A stretch of DNA of 64,000 nucleotides, taken from Chondrus crispus (lineage: Eukaryota; Rhodophyta; Florideophyceae; Gigartinales; Gigartinaceae). The position numbers were made by a program, and so were the translations under genes. The notes beneath the pieces are model-generated. The model did no database searches, was not told the origin of the DNA, and worked only from the letters and a program-made list of their open reading frames with translations. Positions 21,520 through 30,959 of the stretch are shown here, in pieces; positions within the stretch are counted from its first letter, which is position 1; every line of letters begins with the position of its first letter. The DNA lies in NCBI RefSeq assembly GCF_000350225.1, contig NW_005179382.1:62001-126000 (forward strand), read 5' to 3'.

Positions 21520-22420
21520 CCCACGCCCGCCCGCTTCTTCTTCCCCGCCGCGTTTTTCTTGCCACCAACGCGCGCGCCGCGCGCCCCGGAGCTCGTCGGC
21601 GGTGGCGCTGCCCCAACTATCCCCATCCCGTTCGGCGCCGCCGCAGCCAGCGCATTCCGCTTCTACGCCACTCGCGCGTGCACCCTCGTCATCTGCGCAC
21701 GGCGCCGCCTCCTGCCGCGCCCCAGCCTGCTCTCACCGTTACCATCCCCTCCGCCTTCCGCGCCCTCCTGCGCCCGCTTTTCAGCCCATTCCTTCGCTCT
21801 GTCCTCCCTTCGCCTCCCCCAGCCCTCCGTCTCCCACGTGCGCGCCAGCTCGACGTGCGCGCCAGCGCGACGTGCGAGCCACCCAGCGCGAACCACGGGC
21901 CGCGCTCGCGCGCGTCCTCCTGCACCGCCGGCTGCGACACCTCCCCGGCTCCCAGCGACCGTCTTCCAGTTTCCTTGCCCTTGTGCTGCGCTCCCACTCC
22001 GCCACCCTCTTCCCCCGAGGGCACGGTCCGGTCCCCGCGCTCCGCGCTCACCTCCCGCGTCCCCGCGCCCACGCCCCGCACCCCACACGCCTCACCCCTC
22101 TCGAGACGCTTCTGCACAACTCTGCTGCCCGGCGCCGGTTCCCAGCCCCCACCCGCCCGCGCGCGTCCTCCTGCTTCGCCAGATGTGACACCTTCCCGGC
22201 AAGCAGCGACGGAATTCCGCGTTCCTCGCTCCTGCGCCGCGCGCAGCCCTCTCCGCCACCCCCTTCTCCCCGGGGTCCGGTCCCCGCGGCCCGTGCTCCA
22301 CGCCCACCTCCTGCGCCCCGTCCGCGGCCATTGCTGTCCCCCACGGCATGTGCCCCTTCGCCCTCCCTTTGACGCTCCCTCCCCGCCGCTGCCGCTGCCG
22401 CTGCCGTGCCGACTTCATGC
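21520..22420. repeat. GC-rich degenerate tandem repeat, left array
   Basis: Very C-rich on the plus strand. Units share an anchor like TGCGACACCTCCCCGGCTC (21932) and ATGTGACACCTTCCCGGC (22183), about 250 bp apart, followed by CGGTCCCCGCG and CACCTCC(T/C)G. The array ends in a tail with TTTAAATGGCCCACAG, then TTTCTGCCCAAAATTTGGGG, around 22515-22552. A related array with a similar tail is at 24060-24680. The long proline/arginine-rich ORFs seen here in every frame are composition artefacts. Confidence 0.55.
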
Positions 22421-22718
22421 ATGTTGGATATCGCTACTACATGTACTGTGCACCGAACCCCCCCATTTACCTGTCTCCTGGCCGGTAGGCATCCCTTTTT
22501 GACATAATGCAGAAGTTTTAAATGGCCCACAGTCTTTCTGCCCAAAATTTGGGGTTTCCGCGGGGCGTCTTTCACATAGGACACCAATCAGATCAGCTGC
22601 GCACACACACCGTTTTTAGTGCTGTAAATATTTTCCAAAAAGTGGCAAAATTTGCGAAAGTGCGCAGACAGACGCACACATACACACACACACAAACATG
22701 AGTATTAGTAGTTGTGGA

Positions 22719-23965
22719 AAAGTGGGCTCCGTGCGCGCTTCGCGCGCCGAGCCAAGTCCGTGTCCAGGAACAATACACCCCGCGATCTGCATGACGACCT
22801 CCAGCAGTTTCTTGGCGCCCTCGACCGCGTCCTCGTCCGCGACGTGCTCGTCCACGTGATGGCTCACGCCGCTCTTAGATCTGACGAACACCATGCCGAC
22901 CTCCGTCACTTGCGCCATCACCTACGCGTCATGCCCGGCCCCGCTCGTCACCGCCTCGCCGCCGACTGCTTCCCACACGGCCTGCCGAACACACCCGTCC
23001 ATGCGCACGGCTTCGACCTCGTGCATCGTCTCCTACTACACGGTCATGCGCGCCCACCCGGCGATCAAGTTGGCGCTCTCGCCCGCGCCCTCCACCCGGC
23101 CGACTGTCGCCAACACACCGCCGCCTCGACCACCACCACTGTCACCGCCATCGGCAGCGCGTCGCGGCGCACGCCCATCAGCACCGTTCCCGCGTGCCCC
23201 TGCCGCCCGAGCAGCATCACCCACGCCCGCGTCTGCCCCACGATCGCGTCCAGGGCCCGGGCATCTCGCCCGCGCCCCCCGAGCACCGGCCCCCTCTCGA
23301 TGTGCACCTCGACAAACCCCACCTGCTCCCCTGCCCGTGCACCCCGCACGCGCCCCGCTACCTCCCCCCGCCACCCCGAACACCGGCGCGTGCCGCCCCG
23401 CCACCGCTGCGATCTCACTGTTCATCACCACTCGTCCGTAACCACCGCCGCTGCCGCCTCGTCCGAAAAGTTCGTCGTGCCGAACGCGATGTTGCCCCCT
23501 CATCGTCAAACGCGAACACCGCCACGTCGAACGGCACTGCGCACACCACACTACGCCTGCTGCGCGAGCATCTCCGCCACGCCGATCACNNNNNNNNNNN
23601 NNNNNNNNNNNNNNNNNNNNNNNNNNNNNNNNNNNNNNNNNNNNNNNNNNNNNNNNNNNNNNNNNNNNNNNNNNNNNNNNNNNNNNNNNAAAAGCGTAAA
23701 TGACATGCAGAGTCTGGGTTGTGACCCAATAAATCAGATATGGGCGCAATCTCGAGAAAGTCACCAATGAAAGCCACAGCTTGAACAAAAACCTTAATAG
23801 GGACTCGATCACCGCGAGCGAGCAGTACGCCGGCGCTGCGCACCGTGTCAAAGTGCTATCCCAACTCTAGCGCTGCACGCGGGGAGACCACGCAATGCAG
23901 AGGCCCCACCACTCTTCCAGCCTTGTCCACGCGCGTGGCGACCCCAGACGCAGGCATGTACAATT
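22719..23965 (-). pseudogene. M20-family amidohydrolase relic (allantoate deiminase / N-carbamoyl amino acid hydrolase type)
   Basis: The parent enzyme would be a metal-dependent amidohydrolase of purine or pyrimidine breakdown. Pieces in order on the minus strand: TRVDKAGRVVG and LELG(stop)HFDTVRSAG (about 23835-23925), containing the first metal ligands HxD; then the N gap; VIGVAEMLAQQA, VFAFDD, IAFGTTNFSDEAA; VGFVEVHIERGPVL; IVGQTRAWVMLLGRQGHAGT followed by MGVRRDALPMA; ATVGRVEGAGESANLIAG; TSGAGHDA(stop)VMAQVTEVGMVFV and SKSGVSHHVDEHVADEDAV. At least two in-frame stops and several frame changes break it. Between HFDTVRSAG and the gap is about 140 nt that does not fit the family: an intron, an insertion or an assembly fault. 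Choice among the M20 subfamilies is uncertain. Confidence 0.75.
23590..23689. other. Assembly gap (100 N)
   Basis: Exactly 100 N, the usual placeholder for a gap of unknown size. It lies inside the M20 relic, so the gene's interior and the apparent joining of the two sides should not be trusted. Confidence 0.99.
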
Positions 23966-24059
23966 ACGCATTAGCGCGTCGGACGCAGAGAAGAAGGGTT
24001 GGTTAACGCCCTGCGAGGCGGGAAAGTCCGCCTCCGAGATCGCTCCGAGCTCGGAATGA

Positions 24060-24680
24060 TAGCGCCCAACACTGCCACCCGGCGGAGGCTCTCGGCCCCT
24101 ACCTGCCCGCGCACTTTCTCCTGCGCAGTTGGCTGCGACACTTGCCCGCCTCACAGCGACCGCTTCCGGCGTTACTCACCCCTGCGCCAAGCGCCGCCAC
24201 TCGCCGCCATCCCTTTTCCCCGAGCGCGGTCCGGACCATGCGGCCCGCGCTCAGCTCCCACCTGCCGCACCCCGTCCGCGGCCTTCGCCGTCCCGCACAA
24301 TGCGCGCCTCTCTCCATGGCGCTGCGGCGCGGGCCCATCGCGCCCCGCCAGTGACATATCCTTCCGACACCTGCCCACCTCGCAGGGATCGCCTTCGGTG
24401 TTCCTCGCACCCGCCCCGTGCGCCGCCGCTTGCCGCCACCAACTTTCTGCCGGGGCGCAGTGCAGCCCCTGCCGCCCGCGCTCCGCCCCCAACTCCTGCA
24501 CCCCGACAGCGGCCTCTGCTGTCACACACCGTGCGCAACTATCACGACAGCGTGGCCGCGCGCGCCTCCTCGACCCCCGCCAGTGACATACCCTTTCCCC
24601 TCGCCGCTGCCGCCTCTGAGGTCATGCGAAATTTATAAATGACCCGCGTAATTTCTGCCCATCCCGTAGCCGCCAGGTGT
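24060..24680. repeat. GC-rich degenerate tandem repeat, right array
   Basis: Same family as the left array. Anchors: CTGCGACACTTGCCCGCCTC (24133), CGCCAGTGACATATCCTTCC (24346) and CGCCAGTGACATACCCTTTC (24577), roughly 215-231 bp apart. Shared blocks include CGGTCCGG, ACCTGCCGCACCCCGTCCGC and GGCCT(C/T). The end tail AATTTATAAATGACCC and AATTTCTGCCC (about 24630-24662) matches the tail of the left array in the same orientation. Confidence 0.55.
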
Positions 24681-24688
24681 CCCTGGTG

Positions 24689-24812
24689 GCGGCCTAGCCT
24701 GCGGCCAGGCCGCCCCTCACGTGGCCGTCAGTGTACGCCGTGTCCCCGTTGCGGCCTGGCCTGCGGCCAGGCCGCCCTTCACGTGGCCGTGACGTGTACG
24801 CAGTGTCGCCCC
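24689..24812. repeat. 62-bp tandem duplication with inner palindromes
   Basis: GCGGCCTAGCCTGCGGCC at 24689 recurs as GCGGCCTGGCCTGCGGCC at 24751; each is followed by AGGCCGCCC(C/T)TCACGTGGCCGT and TGTACGC. CCTGCGGCCAGG-type self-complementary cores can form hairpins. No coding content seen. Confidence 0.7.
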
Positions 24813-25043
24813 CGTGTGCTCAAAATTTGTTTTCCTGCGAAAAGACACATCGGAAAAAATTGAAAACATTAGGCGCACCAATCCCAACGGCGGCTTCTAC
24901 AGACCATACGGCGCTGTCGACAGACTCGCTGCGCGGGGATATGAGAGAGTTGTGGAAGCTCAGGAAACAGTACGGCGAGGGTGTGAAGCAGCTAAGGGAA
25001 TGTTTGTGTCTACACAATTTATGCTTTTTGGAGTCCCTCATTA

Positions 25044-25097
25044 TATCATTGGACCCCTAGCCCAGAACCATGGTTCTGGGCTAGGGGTCCAATGATA
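25044..25097. repeat. Perfect 54-bp palindrome
   Basis: Left arm TATCATTGGACCCCTAGCCC continues to CAGAACCA at 25070; the right arm is its exact reverse complement with no spacer and the centre falls in CCATGG. The next pair outward (A/A) does not match. Just downstream, 25101-25143 holds a second, imperfect inverted repeat (GACGTATTCGTGAAG / TTCAAGAATACGTGTC). Confidence 0.9.
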
Positions 25098-25221
25098 AGA
25101 GACGTATTCGTGAAGTACTGCTTTTCTTCAAGAATACGTGTCTAGTCCCTCTGAAACCCTACCCCTGCATTTCTTCTCCTTTCACTCACATTTCACTTTT
25201 ACCTTCTCTGTGTATGGAAAA

Positions 25222-25832
25222 TGGCAGGCCCTTCCAAACATTCCGGGAAAGCCGGCACTGCGATATAAACTCGGGCTGGCAAGAAACGCCGGGAACTGCA
25301 GCCTACTCCGCCGACACTCAAGAACACCAGCGACGTTTCCGAAACGGACACAGATTTGGAGAACGCCCCTACCGCTGTACTTCAAGAGGAGCGTATGCGA
25401 AACAAGAAACTCAGGAAGGGTAGGCAGAATGTGCGAACTCCAGTTCTCAGTCCTCCCTCTACTCCCCCTTCTCGATCTCAACACACGGCTCAGAGTCCCC
25501 CTGCGCGTCCGTGCAGGATATCTCCAATTTGCAAGAGGAAGTTTGAAACCCAGCGACGCCTATTGGATCCCCGAAATCGCAACACGACTGACAACCTTCA
25601 TCCTCGACAAGTGTCAGCGGCACCTGATGTATCCGAGCTGAGAGCAAATGCCTCTGGTCGCTCTGCGGCGGCTGCTACAACAGTACACGGGTTGACAAGC
25701 TCCGAGCTTGTCAAACCGTGTACTGTTGTCGCAGCAGGGTCTACTCCGAAGACGAGTACAGCGACAAAGTCGGCCGCCGGCCCTCGTCGTGGCTTCACCC
25801 TACGCCGCAATTCCCAAGTTTGTGAAGCGGGC
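25222..25832 (+). pseudogene. Possible N-terminal part of a coiled-coil gene, interrupted by a stop and a solo LTR
   Basis: From ATG 25222 the frame reads MAGPSKHSGKAGTAI, a TAA, then TRAGKKRRELQPTPPTLKN and on through a Ser/Pro/Arg-rich disordered region (ERMRNKKLRKGRQNVRTP, CRISPICKRKFETQRRLLD) up to the solo LTR at 25833. Frames with coiled-coil content resume after the LTR at 26841. I infer, but cannot prove, that both belong to one gene split by the LTR. A 51-nt palindrome (25678-25728) also lies inside this segment. Family not recognised. Confidence 0.35.
25678..25728. repeat. Near-perfect 51-nt palindrome
   Basis: 25-nt arms (CAACAGTACACGG... at 25678; ...CCGTGTACTGTTG ending 25728) with one mismatch and a single central base at 25703. 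Confidence 0.85.
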
Positions 25833-26745
25833 TGTGTTGCCACTCTTCCAGACCCTCCACAAACAACAGCAACAAAAACAACAACAGCCAACGGCACAGC
25901 GCTACGGAGTGTTCGAAGCTCCCTGTCCTCTTTAAGCGGGTTTGCGGCCAGCAGTAGCTCGGATCCCTGATAGAGGGGCAAAGAGAAGGGCCCAGCCCGG
26001 GATCGGTAAATGGTGGTAGAGACTTGTAAAGGCGACTGCTCGACGAGTTCGGAGGGGTGTCTAGGTAAACTTGGTCCGATGGGTCGTAAATACAATGCTC
26101 GAAGAGCGCCTTGTACACCTTATACCCTTGATAAGGTCTTCGACGGGGACATGGCAACGTAGCCCGTCGGGAAGGAAGAAAACGTAGCAGCGCTACACCG
26201 TCGTACTGCCCGATGGCAAAGTACCAACAACGGATCGGTCGCAACCAGATTCCGATGGAACCAACGCTGAGAAAAGCACCACTGGTGCACCAACACAGAA
26301 GCCCGATGGCTATTGACGTCACGTTGCGGATCGCAATCCTATAAGGTGGGACCAACTCAAGATCAAGGGAAATTAGGATAGGGAAGTAAAGGAAAATTGA
26401 TAAGGAAGAAGGGGACCCCCGAGCGCAAAGGATATCGTAGGCTAGAGTAGAAGGGATTGTCCTGTAAAAGACGGACGTCGACCAAGGCGATATCAAACTC
26501 TGGCAACTGGGGTTACCTTTACTCACTTGGGTTGGTAACTGGACTATGCTATATAGCCCGGCCGGGGCGAGTACAGTAGCTCCCGGCTCTAAATTCTAGA
26601 TCTAATTTGTAAATAGAATTAAATAATTAAAATAATCGTGCGCATCGTTGCACACGTGTGTCCTCCAGCCCGGACCACAGTATCCAATTAATTTCCTTTT
26701 TTCACTTCCTTTCACCCCCCTACCCAAGACGGGTATTGCACTACA
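25833..26745 (-). repeat. Solo or truncated LTR of the E1 family, 913 bp
   Basis: Closely matches the E1 LTR from ACAACAGCAACAAAAACAAC onward and ends with the same ATTGCACTACA (26735-26745). The first about 30 bp are divergent or deleted (TGTGTTGCCA instead of TGTAGTGCAAT). No PBS lies next to it, so there is no attached internal region. The 243-aa minus ORF here (25795-26526) is LTR sequence, not a gene. Confidence 0.85.
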
Positions 26746-26840
26746 CCCTTCTCAACTTTTTCGCCATGCAAAAGATGTACGCCACTCTACGCGAGATGCC
26801 TCACAGCCTCTTGTAACCCAGCCGGCTGTGACTTCGGAGA

Positions 26841-27497
26841 ATGGAGGATGTCGAGAACGAAAATTCTGAACTTCGCGCCGAGATTGCCCAACTGAAGCAA
26901 AGGGTAAATGAATATAAGCGGATGGTCTCGGAAGCGGATCAAGACCGTGAATGCTTACAAATTCTTAACAGAGCAGCCGTATCTGACCTTAAAACTTCCA
27001 GAGCGGAGACGGTAACTCTCCGTATGCTAAATGAAAGTTTGAAAGCCTCCCAGGATATTAATATTGCTTCAAGAAGGGGTGCTCGAAGCACTAATGGTTC
27101 CGGAACCGGGAATCCGATATTTGAGATCAGCGTAGATATGACGTTTGTCGGGATTGCAGAAGGGGTTATCAGGCAGATGCTGGGATGGGCCCAGAGGGAA
27201 GTGTCTGAACTCAGACCAGAATTGATTCTTCCGGCCCGTAATTGGCGCAACTGTGCAGAGACCGGGGCTGAAATGGGTATCCCTTTTGTTGCTGGGAGCG
27301 AGGAGATGTGTATTGCTTATCCTCTACTACTTCTGGCTGGAAGGAGGGAATACTGCAATCCTTCTTTCAGGGATGAAAAAGATATTTTTTCTGGCATCGT
27401 CCGCCAAGCCCTTTCCTCTCCTCGCTGGACCTCTGTGTTCACCACGGATTGCGTGAAGAACGAGTGCGAATTTCCTTGCTGGAAGATAAGTTCATGA
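26841..27497 (+). CDS. Unrecognised coiled-coil protein, 218 aa, probably the 5' half of one gene with 27505-28419
   Basis: Starts at ATG 26841 with a stop shortly upstream in frame. Residues about 1-70 are a heptad-rich coiled coil (MEDVENENSELRAEIAQLKQ and onward). The middle has FVGIAEGVIRQMLGWAQREV. The natural reading seems to leave this frame near 27455: REERVRISLLEDKFMRKKMK in the next frame runs straight into the 27505 ORF. So a one-base frameshift, or an unrecognised intron, likely splits a single protein of about 520 aa. The solo LTR ends 95 bp upstream. No function assigned. Confidence 0.5.
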   Translation: MEDVENENSELRAEIAQLKQRVNEYKRMVSEADQDRECLQILNRAAVSDLKTSRAETVTLRMLNESLKASQDINIASRRGARSTNGSGTGNPIFEISVDMTFVGIAEGVIRQMLGWAQREVSELRPELILPARNWRNCAETGAEMGIPFVAGSEEMCIAYPLLLLAGRREYCNPSFRDEKDIFSGIVRQALSSPRWTSVFTTDCVKNECEFPCWKISS

Positions 27498-27504
27498 GAA
27501 AAAG

Positions 27505-28419
27505 ATGAAGCAGACACTGTCGGATGCGCGGAGTAAGAAGAAGAGAGATGCTCGGGACAAGTTGTTTCGGTCCCTAGGTTACAGTATGCTTTTATCCAGA
27601 AAGAGCTCCATAACGCCCGGCTTTGAGATGGAAGAGAAGGTCCAGCAGAAGGAGGATGCCGAGAAGAAGCTCCTACAGAATGTCGAGGGACTTGAAACTC
27701 TGGACATGTCCTGGTGGCGTATAGCGACTGCAGAGGAGCTGGCATGTGAAGGCCACATCGTGACGCTTCGCCTCCAGGAACCCGTCGAGGGCGATTTATT
27801 CTTCAAGAACGCAGCCGCAGTCCAGGTAATAGAGGCATTCTTGGGTTTCGCTCCAGTCCTTGAAGACGGAATCGTTGTCCAGAGTTCCATTCTCTACTTG
27901 GCACGTCTTGATGCTTGGATAGCCACAGTGGCGAAATGTCTGGGTATCCCAGAAGGTCGAGCGGGACAGCGCCAGCGCACGTTCAACGATTATTACCACT
28001 CCTTCCTCACGCTTTCCGTCGAGCAGATTCTTGCAAAGGTCTGTGACTACGTCAGTGAAAAGTACCCTGAAGAGCTGCACCTAGACTGGAGGTCTGAGAA
28101 CCCAGTGGTAAGCACTGACAGCCAAACAAGAGTGGCAACTTCTGTCTTGGAGGTTCCCTCTACGAAAAAGTACCACATCGCCATTCGTCCCGACTGGTTC
28201 AATGAAAACGTATCAGCTATCCTGGGAGACGTATTAGATTGCTACATCGCGGAAGCACCGTGTGGGGGAGGACAATTGAAGTTAATGGGACAGAGGGCAC
28301 AGGAAAGGGGACCTGCGGTCGGCAGCGATGACTCACGGGAGCAAGATTGGGGGGAAGGGGCTCTCGAAAGCGGAGGAGAAGGTGTTGGAGGTGGTGATGG
28401 ATTGCGTGGACGTGCATGA
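27505..28419 (+). CDS. Unrecognised protein, 304 aa, probable continuation of 26841-27497
   Basis: Begins MKQTLSDARSKKKRDARDKL, strongly basic, then a globular part (WWRIATAEELACEGHIVTLR, TFNDYYHSFLTLSVEQILAK) and a glycine-rich tail of about 50 residues that looks like read-in to non-coding sequence. The frame is open upstream of the ATG and joins the previous ORF's natural reading, so this Met is probably internal. Composition and codon use resemble the upstream half. No homology recognised. Confidence 0.5.
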   Translation: MKQTLSDARSKKKRDARDKLFRSLGYSMLLSRKSSITPGFEMEEKVQQKEDAEKKLLQNVEGLETLDMSWWRIATAEELACEGHIVTLRLQEPVEGDLFFKNAAAVQVIEAFLGFAPVLEDGIVVQSSILYLARLDAWIATVAKCLGIPEGRAGQRQRTFNDYYHSFLTLSVEQILAKVCDYVSEKYPEELHLDWRSENPVVSTDSQTRVATSVLEVPSTKKYHIAIRPDWFNENVSAILGDVLDCYIAEAPCGGGQLKLMGQRAQERGPAVGSDDSREQDWGEGALESGGEGVGGGDGLRGRA

Positions 28420-29285
28420 GATTTGGGTGGCGGAGGCGATGGTGGGGAAGGTGATTTAACGCATGCAGTCGTTTCAGCAGAGCGGGCCATAGGCGCCTGG
28501 AGAGGGGCGTCGGTGTTTTTTGTTGATACAGTAGAGTAGAACGGGCTTGAGCGGTGTGGTGCAAGGAACTATGACTCTTGTTTCACTGTGAGGCTAGCGG
28601 ACGAGGCTCTAATAAGGGGCGGCGGCGGAGGCACCGAGCCGCTGTCTATCTGGGTGACACCTGTGGTGCGTGTGGGTGGTGTCCTAGGTGTGTGTGGTGT
28701 ACATGGGAATCATGACATGCGGAAAATTTATTTCGTTCAGGCGCCTGCGGGCGGGGTGGCGTTTGTCAAAATGAGTGTTTGGGTAGACGAGCCGACAGAC
28801 GCTTTGCGCGGGGAGACGAGCACAACACCCACTGCGCGGACGGCGGGTGCTACGACTCGCGCATGAGGAATCGGTGGAGTGTCGTGGTCCTTCGTTTCTG
28901 ACTGCCTCGGTTCCTTTTCCGATGGCTCTGCACATCCCCGCTACTCCCGAGTACCCCCTTCGCACAGAGACAGCCCCTCCTCGGTCTCCTCGAGACAACC
29001 ACAACGATTCTCGGCCATGCGTCAGTGCTCCACTCCGCCAGCATCGGGGAAGAAGCTCACCAATTACCCAGTCCCAAGTCAAGGCGCCGTCATAGCTCCC
29101 CTGCCACCCCCGCTCATTCCAGATTCCAACTCCGTGTAAGATTTGTTAGATGACGAACAAGAAGACGCGAGAGCGTCGTCATTTGTCATAAACAAACACG
29201 GACACAGCGATGGGTTAGGTCGCGCCCAATGAGATGCTGATGATCCACGGCCTGGTGTTGATGGTGTGCGGGCCGCTGGCGTTCC
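28420..29285. other. Intergenic, no gene supported
   Basis: Short frames on both strands lack recognisable content. A 29234 ORF (MLMIHGLVLMVCGPLAFHG) just before the next gene could be its first membrane helix in another frame. Confidence 0.4.
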
Positions 29286-29735
29286 ATGGAACGCCTGCAG
29301 GCGTCCGGTTTTCAGGAGAAAACACTATCGGCCATCTATGTGGGCAACGGCGGCGCCGTGGTGAGCTTCCTCCTCGCCGTAAGTATGCGCGACACGACGC
29401 TGAAAATGAAGCAGGCGGGGTACAAGGTCATGATGGCGTACGTGCATCTCGCCGTGGTGTACCCTATGCTGATTGGCGGCGCCGCCGGGCGGAGGCTGTC
29501 AAAGGCGTTGGACAACCCCGACAAGGCCAACCTCAAGCCGTACCTCGGGATGATCGTCGGGATTTCTGCGCTCACTGCAGTTGTTCTGATTCCGCTCAAG
29601 CCCAAGCGGGAGAAGGTCAAGGTAGAGGACGCCGAGCGGGAAAGCAAGACAGAGAAAGAGGGGGAGCCGGTGACGGTTGCGGAGAGCGCAGCGGGGATAA
29701 CCAAGCGTAAGGCGCGGAAGGCGGCGGGAATGTGA
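29286..29735 (+). CDS. Small membrane protein, 149 aa, family unknown
   Basis: ATG at 29286. Two to three hydrophobic segments: about residues 22-38 (GGAVVSFLLAVSMR), 52-68 (VHLAVVYPMLIGGAAG) and 86-103 (LGMIVGISALTAVVLIPL), followed by a highly charged Lys/Glu tail (residues about 104-149). A hydrophobic stretch MIHGLVLMVCGPLAFHG lies just upstream in a different frame (29246-29296); if it belongs to the protein there is a frameshift or a short intron. No motif identifies a transporter or enzyme. Looks like a real single-exon gene; function not assigned. Confidence 0.5.
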   Translation: MERLQASGFQEKTLSAIYVGNGGAVVSFLLAVSMRDTTLKMKQAGYKVMMAYVHLAVVYPMLIGGAAGRRLSKALDNPDKANLKPYLGMIVGISALTAVVLIPLKPKREKVKVEDAERESKTEKEGEPVTVAESAAGITKRKARKAAGM

Positions 29736-29973
29736 GGCATTGGAGCTGTCGGGACGTGATGTTGGCGAGGGGCGTTGCGCGGGGGAGAGCACTGCTGTAC
29801 TTCTGAGGTCTGCTGAGGTCTGCCGAGCTGTATTGGATGCTGAAGATGTCGTTGTCCTCACTGCACATGACGATGTTTTGATAAAATCTTTGCACATCCA
29901 TCGTCAACGGTTGACGCGATCGTCATGCGCCGCTTTTCCTGCATTCCCATCGCCCAACCCTCTGAATTAGATT

Positions 29974-30935
29974 ATGCCTTCTGCACCGCCCCCCCGACCA
30001 TACTTTTCCTGTTCCCACCACCGCACCCCGGCCTCGTCGTCCGCTAGCGCGGCCACGAAGACTACCCCCCCTTCACTTCCTTTGCCGCGGCCACGGCCCA
30101 CGCCCTCCGCGTGCAAACCAGCCTCCCCTCCCCGATCCACCCGGAGCAACCCCCCTGGGACATTCACGCCCTGCAGCTCCTCAAGAAGCTCTCCAAGCGC
30201 GACGGCACCACCAAGCTACGCGCCCTCGCGGACCTCACGGCTCACCTCGCCGCGCCGCCGCCCGCGGCCGGCCCGGGCTTTCGTCAACACCTGGGACCCC
30301 GCTTTCCGCGTTTCTGCCCGATCAGACCCGAGCCCGCCGTGGGGGCCGCCCTGCTCACTCTCATGCACCAAGTCGTGCGCTACTTCCCCCGCCCGGTCCG
30401 GCACATCTTCCCCGATGTACTCCCCGTCTGGCTGGCCGCCACGGGTGACGTCGCCCTCTCCGTCGCCCAAGTCGCCGTCCGCACGCCAGAGGACACGCTG
30501 GCCACCCCGGTGCAGCGCCACAACGTCGTCGCCCGCTACGCGGACGACCGGCGCGCCTACTGCGCGGAACTTGTCGACAGCCTCCCGCCCACCAACGACT
30601 CGCACCTCTTCCTTTCCGACGCGCGCGGCCTCACCGCTGTACTCATCTGGCTAATGTCGACGGCCCGCTCGCCGCGTGTCGTCGCACCCGTCATCGACGC
30701 CACCCCAGATCCGCTCATGCTCCTGTCGCGCGGACCGAAGCAGAAGCGTACCCGCCCCTCTGACCCGCATCCCGCCGCCGCCCTGCCGGAGGCCTACCAG
30801 CTCGCCCTGGCCGTGCTGCCGCATATACGTCACGACGTGCCCGAGGATAGCCGCCGCGTAGACCGATTCACCGCCGTGGCCTTGCTGGGCATTCGCAAGG
30901 GAGAACCCATCGCCTGGGCAAAGGACCGCAGCTGG
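29974..30935 (+). pseudogene. N-terminal fragment of a Listerin (LTN1)-like E3 ubiquitin ligase
   Basis: Listerin marks stalled nascent chains on 60S ribosomes for degradation (family knowledge); the full protein is well over 1,000 residues with a C-terminal RING, none of which is here. The frame has LLKKLSKRDGTTKLRALADL, the hallmark N-terminal motif, then HEAT-like helices with YFPRPVRHIFPDVLPVWLAA. ATG 29974 is in another frame; a one-base shift in a run of seven C (about 30065-30071) joins it to the main frame, which otherwise lacks an ATG (its first candidate is GTG 30111). Similarity ends near 30930, where the transposase relic begins. Truncation plus frameshift suggest a dead fragment; the C-run shift could be a sequencing error. 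Confidence 0.6.
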
Positions 30936-30959
30936 AGAGCATCTTCGTTGATGCTGCCA

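Noticed and set aside
21458-22502. Long proline/alanine/arginine-rich ORFs on both strands
   Set aside because: All six frames are open because of extreme GC repeat content; there are no domains, and the sequence is a tandem repeat.
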